DNA from: Isoetes taiwanensis
Lineage: Eukaryota > Streptophyta > Lycopodiopsida > Isoetales > Isoetaceae
DNA: 64,000 nucleotides
Direction: 5' to 3'
NCBI GenBank assembly: GCA_021234155.1
Contig: JAJEKV010000212.1
Coordinates: forward strand, 872,001 to 936,000
The number at the start of each line of letters is the position of its first letter. Positions within the stretch are counted from its first letter, which is position 1. Below are positions 59,835 through 64,000 of the stretch, one piece after another. The notes under the pieces were generated by a model. That model had not been told where the DNA came from, ran no database searches, and saw only the letters and a program-made list of their open reading frames with translations. A program made the position numbers and the translations under genes.

Positions 59835-60640
59835 GATTCAGACAGCCTTTACCAGTTCCAACCGGTTCTTGGAAGAGTATTTCGATGGGTTTATTGTCGA
59901 GCTTCCATCCTCCCAGGGCCATGACGCCATCCTTGTTGTTGTTGACCATTTTTCCAAGATGGCACATTTCATTCCTTGCAGCACTTCTATCTCCAGTGAA
60001 GCCACAGTGGTTCTCTTGCTTCGAGAGGTGGTTCGACTCCATGGCTTACCAGATAACATTGTGAGTGACCGCAGCCCTCAGTTTGTTGCTAGTTTTTGGG
60101 AGCGTCTATTGCAACTCTTGCATGTGGAACGTTCGCTCTCTTCCGGACATCACCCAGACCCATGGGCAGGTGGAGTGCACTAATCAAACACTTGAGCGAT
60201 ATTTGCGATGCTTCATCAATTATCAGCAGGATGACTGGGTTGATTGGCTACTGCTGGCAAAATTTGCTTACAATAATTATGTCCATGCCTCCACAGGCCA
60301 GACTCCATTCTTTATTAATTTTGGCATGCATCCCCGGTGGTCTTTCTCTGCTCCTCGATATGACTCAGTCAATCCCAGTGTTGACGACAGGCTCGAGAAG
60401 CTCCGCATGCTCCAGGATGATCTTCAGCACCATCTCTTCCATGCCCAAGCACGTTATCATTATCATGCAGATCAGCACCATCAGGACGCCCCTCATTTTG
60501 CAGTTGGTGATCTTGTTTGGCTCTTGCGTCGAGATTTGCCGACAGCTCGCCCTTGTAACAAGCTCGACTACCGGCGCTTAGGTCCCTATCGGATCATTGA
60601 ATGAGTTGGTGATGCTGCTTTCCGTCTTAAGCTTTCGTGC
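59835..60640 (+). pseudogene. Ty3-type retrotransposon integrase fragment
   Basis: The catalytic core of a plant Ty3/gypsy integrase is recognisable: GFIVELPSSQGHDAILVVVD with HFSKMAHFIPC (59,885-59,975), GLPDNIVSDRSPQFVASFW (60,042-60,100, second Asp), HGQVECTNQTLERYLR (60,162-60,210, catalytic Glu) and LLAKFAYNNYVHASTGQTPF (60,250-60,315). The C-terminal part follows, with FAVGDLVWLL and KLDYRRLGPYRIIE then a stop. The first catalytic Asp is lost at the frame break near 59,890, and another shift lies near 60,165. No LTR, RT or RNase H is found nearby, so this is an isolated fragment. The family inserts reverse-transcribed DNA; this piece cannot. Confidence 0.85.
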
Positions 60641-61170
60641 AAGGTATGCCAGGAGATTTGTGTGGAGTCAGCTTGGTACCACTGCAGATTTCAGTTACGA
60701 CATTTGATACCACTGCAGCTTGGTACCACTATAAAGTTTAGTTATGGCAGCTTTAACTTTGATGATAAGGCATTTAGTGACGCGGGATTTGACCTTCTTA
60801 TGAATGTTGTCAAAGGAGATCATGTTCCTACTAGTGGCACTGATTCAATTCAACGATGAATTTCTTAAATTATTTTTTTAACAAGTCAACATTCATGCAT
60901 TGCTTCGCATACAAGTTTTGTATATATGTGTGTAAATTTCTCAAATTGAGAAATTAATGATGTCGTTCTTTGTGTAAAAATATGTAAATCTTGCTAATTT
61001 AAGTTGCAATATTGTTTTTTAGCTGTTTTTTTTGTTTGCCTCTGATATTAATGGCGCAAACTGAACAAAATATGTGTGAAAAAATGCTAAATGGTGCCAC
61101 ATTATCGTACAAAATGCCCTAAAATTTGTTTAAAAAATAATTTCGTCCTTAATTGAAATCATGAAATTTC
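60641..61170. other. AT-rich stretch after the integrase fragment
   Basis: CAGCTTGGTACCACT occurs twice (60,669 and 60,718). I see no gene; it may be decayed 3' retroelement sequence. Confidence 0.4.
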
Positions 61171-61884
61171 TCAATTTAATGAAAATTGTGCTTTTGTCCA
61201 ACAGACACATTTGTCCCCAACACCCCATCTTAGATAGAGATCCTTCTCCTTTTCAATCATGGATTCAGATATGTTATGGAGATGGCAAGAATAGTGCACT
61301 TTACCTATGTCTTTCATACAATACCTCACCAGACCCTCGAAACAGTGTAGCCTATTATTCTTTAGGACTTTATAGACTAACACAACACCTGCTGGTTTGG
61401 AAGGCCAATTGAAATTTCTTTTAATGGCCTCATTTACGGCCTTTGATATCTTATAGCATGCTCTCAGCACACCTTAGACATGAAGGTAATTTATAGAAGA
61501 TCCCCTCTCTAGGACAACCGCACCAGCCACACATATTCTATCACAAAATGATGGAAGGGCATCAAAGAAACTAAGCGGGACATCATGCCCTAATAGTCCT
61601 AGTGTCACAAAGACATCAATTGCTTCCTAGTTCATTGCAAAATTGGGCATGGCAAAGGAATTATGAGTCTGTGCAGAGCTAGAATCGGCAGGCATGGAAC
61701 CCACAACAGAGACGGGCACATATGGGCAGCGGGAGCCTTGCTCTTTCTCGCTGCTCTCTTCATCGACATGATTGACATGATGGAACCCAAGATGAAGCCA
61801 ACAGAACTATCTCCCTATCGGATCCACATGACGATCCAGACACCTACGCAAACCCAAATTGAAATCACGATCCCTGGTCGCCAT
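61171..61884 (-). pseudogene. Unrecognised 238-codon gene with about three stops
   Basis: A single minus-strand frame runs from ATG at 61,884 (MATRDRDFNLGLRRCLDRHV) to 61,171, broken by TAG at about 61,815 and by later in-frame stops near 61,633 and 61,480. The C-terminal 100 residues are open and look protein-like: NEAIKRNFNWPSKPAGVVLV, then CFEGLVRYCMKDIGKVHYSC and ISESMIEKEKDLYLRWG. The pattern G-L-x-x-Y-C-x-K-D-x-G-x-x-H may be diagnostic of a transposon-borne protein. I do not recognise it with certainty and propose no function. No frameshift is needed across 714 bases, which supports real ancestry. Confidence 0.5.
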
Positions 61885-63167
61885 CTACCAGGGCACACGC
61901 ACGCTTTTATCTGGCTACCCACAACTGAAATACCCTTATACAGTTTCTTACCAAAACCCAAATGCCAGCATTAGCATTCTACATATTTTCATACGAATAC
62001 AGCACAAAACCTGAGTTACAAACATGAGTTACAAACATACGATTTGTCCATGTGCAAACATTATTCCTACTTTAACCATCGTGTAAGGGATCTACATGGT
62101 TACACCTGCACCATTAGGCCAATGCCACTTGGCCCGACAAGGCTGTTGCATTTGGGATTCCTTGAGTGAGTCCTTAACCCTGCCCGCATCTTTCCAGCCT
62201 GCTCAGAATTTATAGGTAAACGTATAGAATTTTCTGAAGCTCATCTTATGTCTGGGCTATTACAGGCGTAAGTTGAGGGAACAATATTTCAAATCAAAGG
62301 GTTAAGCTTGAAAATCTTATTTGAAAGGAGTCGATAACGTAGGGTGCCCACCAATGGTTGGTGCCCCTACAATGGTGACTCATATTGTGAACCTATTTTC
62401 TGACGTGGCGTGTTGGCGACGAATGTCGGGGACGGCTGAACCATTCCAATGGTTAGACCAAAATATCTTTCTGGTTAGGGTATGAACAGGAAAAAGCGAC
62501 ATCATGGCGGGGAGATGGTGCAGTTTATGTGGCCGTTGGCGCATTCATCACATGCAGTGGTGAGCGGTGTGAGAGTTATGGAGCATTAATTCCCAAAATG
62601 GTGAGCGTCCACAAATCAATGGCAAGCATTAGTTTCTAGTTGGTGTCGATATTTTTAGCATTGGTTTGTTGCTAATTAGAGAAAGATGAGCATCAGATCT
62701 TGCTTCCACATGGCAAAACCAGGATAGATCTATCTAATTGGGGCTATTAACCCATAGATTTGCTCGGATAGATTAACTCAGAAATTTCCATGGCCATAGG
62801 ATCTTCTACATAGCCTGGATCGATGACATGTGCTCATAGATGCCCTTGCTTTAAGTTGGTTCTTCTTCCCTCCATTAACAAAGGTTTAGATCTCACTCTT
62901 GCCTCGGATTGCTGATTTGTCAAGATCTAAAATTGCTTGTTTAACCTAATTCTTTTTGCTAGAGTTCAGAATTAGTGGCTTGTGATGAGATCTGAGCCAC
63001 TAATTATGCTTCTCCAAATTGGATTGCTGACTTGTCCAAATTGAAGCCTTAGATCCGACATCAGGGATTCCATCTCGAATAGTCCTCTGTGTTTTTTTAA
63101 GCTATGGCCTCCAAGGATCACATCTGCAAATTCTTCCCCAGGAGATCGATTCTGCATATCTTCAGTC
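61885..63167. other. No recognisable gene
   Basis: Several small plus and minus frames exist without support. A short inverted repeat GTGCCCACCAATGGTTGGTGCC lies at 62,343-62,364. The stretch from about 62,880 could be the 5' flank of the pogo-type transposase. Confidence 0.5.
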
Positions 63168-64000
63168 ATGCCAATGAATCTAAGAAACAAGAGGAGTGTA
63201 GCTCCAAATCCTGAGGATAGCCTGCCACATCCTGTTGTTCAAAAAGGCAAGAGGACAGGAAAAGCTAGGATCATAGGCCAGCAAGCAGATGAAGATCATC
63301 CGAAATCTGTAAGATCATATGTGAGGGGCTCCTGGACAATGGAGCAGATGAATGAGTGCATTGAAGCAATTGAAGATGGTGTGTTTCAATCAGGAAAGCT
63401 GCCATACATTTTGGCATTCCACAAACCACAGTGAGGAACCACCTTGATGGGATATCATCCCAAAAATTTGGAAGTGTCCCCAAAGCTTTGACACAATCTG
63501 AAGAGGCCTTGTTGCTGAAATGGGTGCTGCAGATGTATGATGAAGGCGAGCCCTGTTACATTGGATGTTTTGAAGGATAAAGTGGCTGAAATGGCAGCGA
63601 GGAAGGAATACAATCTTCAAGGATGGCATACCCAGGGCAGAAATGGTGGAGGCTTTTCAAGAAGAGGCATCAATCCTCACTCAAAAAGCGCTTTCGACCT
63701 ATTGAGTTAAGCGGGGTAAGGGCAATGACAACTTTTAATGTGACTAATTTCTATACACATTTGAAGGATGCATTAGATAGACTCAAGTTGATGCTTCAAG
63801 AGTGTGGAATGGCGATGAGGCAGTATCATGGCTGGTGCCAGATTTGGGATGAGAATTGTTGGGAGAAGAGGAGACAAGCACCCTAACCTGAACATCCCTA
63901 CCAACAGGGAATGGATTTCAATCTTGGTATGTGTGAATGCTCAAGGATTTGCTATTCCTAATTTGTATGTTTTTAAGGGGCTTAGAATGAGGGATACTAA
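63168..64000 (+). pseudogene. pogo-type (Tc1/mariner superfamily) transposase, cut by window end
   Basis: ATG at 63,168 opens MPMNLRNKRSVAPNPEDSL. After a Lys/Arg-rich stretch comes an HTH_psq-like region (SYVRGSWTMEQMNECIEAI and EDGVFQSGK, then a shift and TTVRNHLDG). KWVLQMYDEGEPC and WWRLFKKRHQSSLKKRFRP (63,640-63,705) match a CENP-B-type HTH domain. VWNGDEAVSWLVPDLG (63,807) gives the first DDE motif, with the Asp kept in the usual N-x-D-E-T/A context. REWISILVCVNAQGFAIP follows up to the window end. At least three frameshifts disrupt it. The remaining DDE residues lie beyond the window. Terminal repeats were not found upstream. Confidence 0.75.

Overview
The window looks like intergenic DNA from a large, repeat-rich land-plant nuclear genome. 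The evidence is plant-type Ty3 integrase and L1-type reverse transcriptase remnants, Helitron ends with A/T target sites, transposon-borne Ulp1-like proteases, a TIR-domain exon of the plant immune-receptor kind, intron-like gaps in coding remnants, and eukaryotic start contexts. A fern or other seed-free plant is my guess; the sequence does not settle the species. I see no intact single-copy cellular gene, rRNA, tRNA, CRISPR array or bacterial-type operon. Nearly every coding stretch is broken by stops or frameshifts.

Layout. 1-545 is a foldback element. 3.0-3.4 kb is a hairpin minisatellite, followed by a possible HAD-phosphatase exon. 4,590-16,247 is a complete 11.7-kb DNA transposon (element A) with 21-bp terminal inverted repeats (TIRs) and a 4-bp GAGA duplication. 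It sits in a degenerate GACATTATA-like repeat tract that resumes at 16,248. A LINE (about 16.44-20.69 kb, with a (GTT)n/(ATT)n tail) splits the same tract, which ends at 21,017 beside a TIR-domain exon. 22.98-30.2 kb is a strongly A-rich strand-asymmetric repeat region. 30,969-33,309 and 36,607-40,108 are two oppositely oriented Helitrons of one family. 40.1-44.7 kb is again A-rich. 44,691-57,024 is element B, a 12.3-kb relative of element A with the same TIRs; an L1-type LINE sits inside its right part. After it come a hairpin minisatellite (58.5-59.6 kb), a Ty3 integrase fragment, an unrecognised pseudogene on the minus strand, and a pogo-type transposase cut off by the window end.

The most interesting system is the A/B family. 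Each copy carries two convergent genes. The left gene (+) encodes a DDE-like protein with DFAENY, WSDG-QFKS and GHGKG motifs and a cysteine cluster. The right gene (-) encodes a coiled-coil protein ending in a Ulp1-like (C48) cysteine-protease domain. Between the two 3' ends is a slot whose content differs: element B holds an FCP1-like (NIF-type, HAD-fold) phosphatase gene, and element A holds two other unrecognised short genes plus satellites. I cannot place this family in a named transposon superfamily from the sequence alone.

A second theme is the number of unrelated minisatellites built from perfect or near-perfect palindromes (3.0, 9.2, 30.7, 36.3 and 58.5 kb), each with its own sequence.
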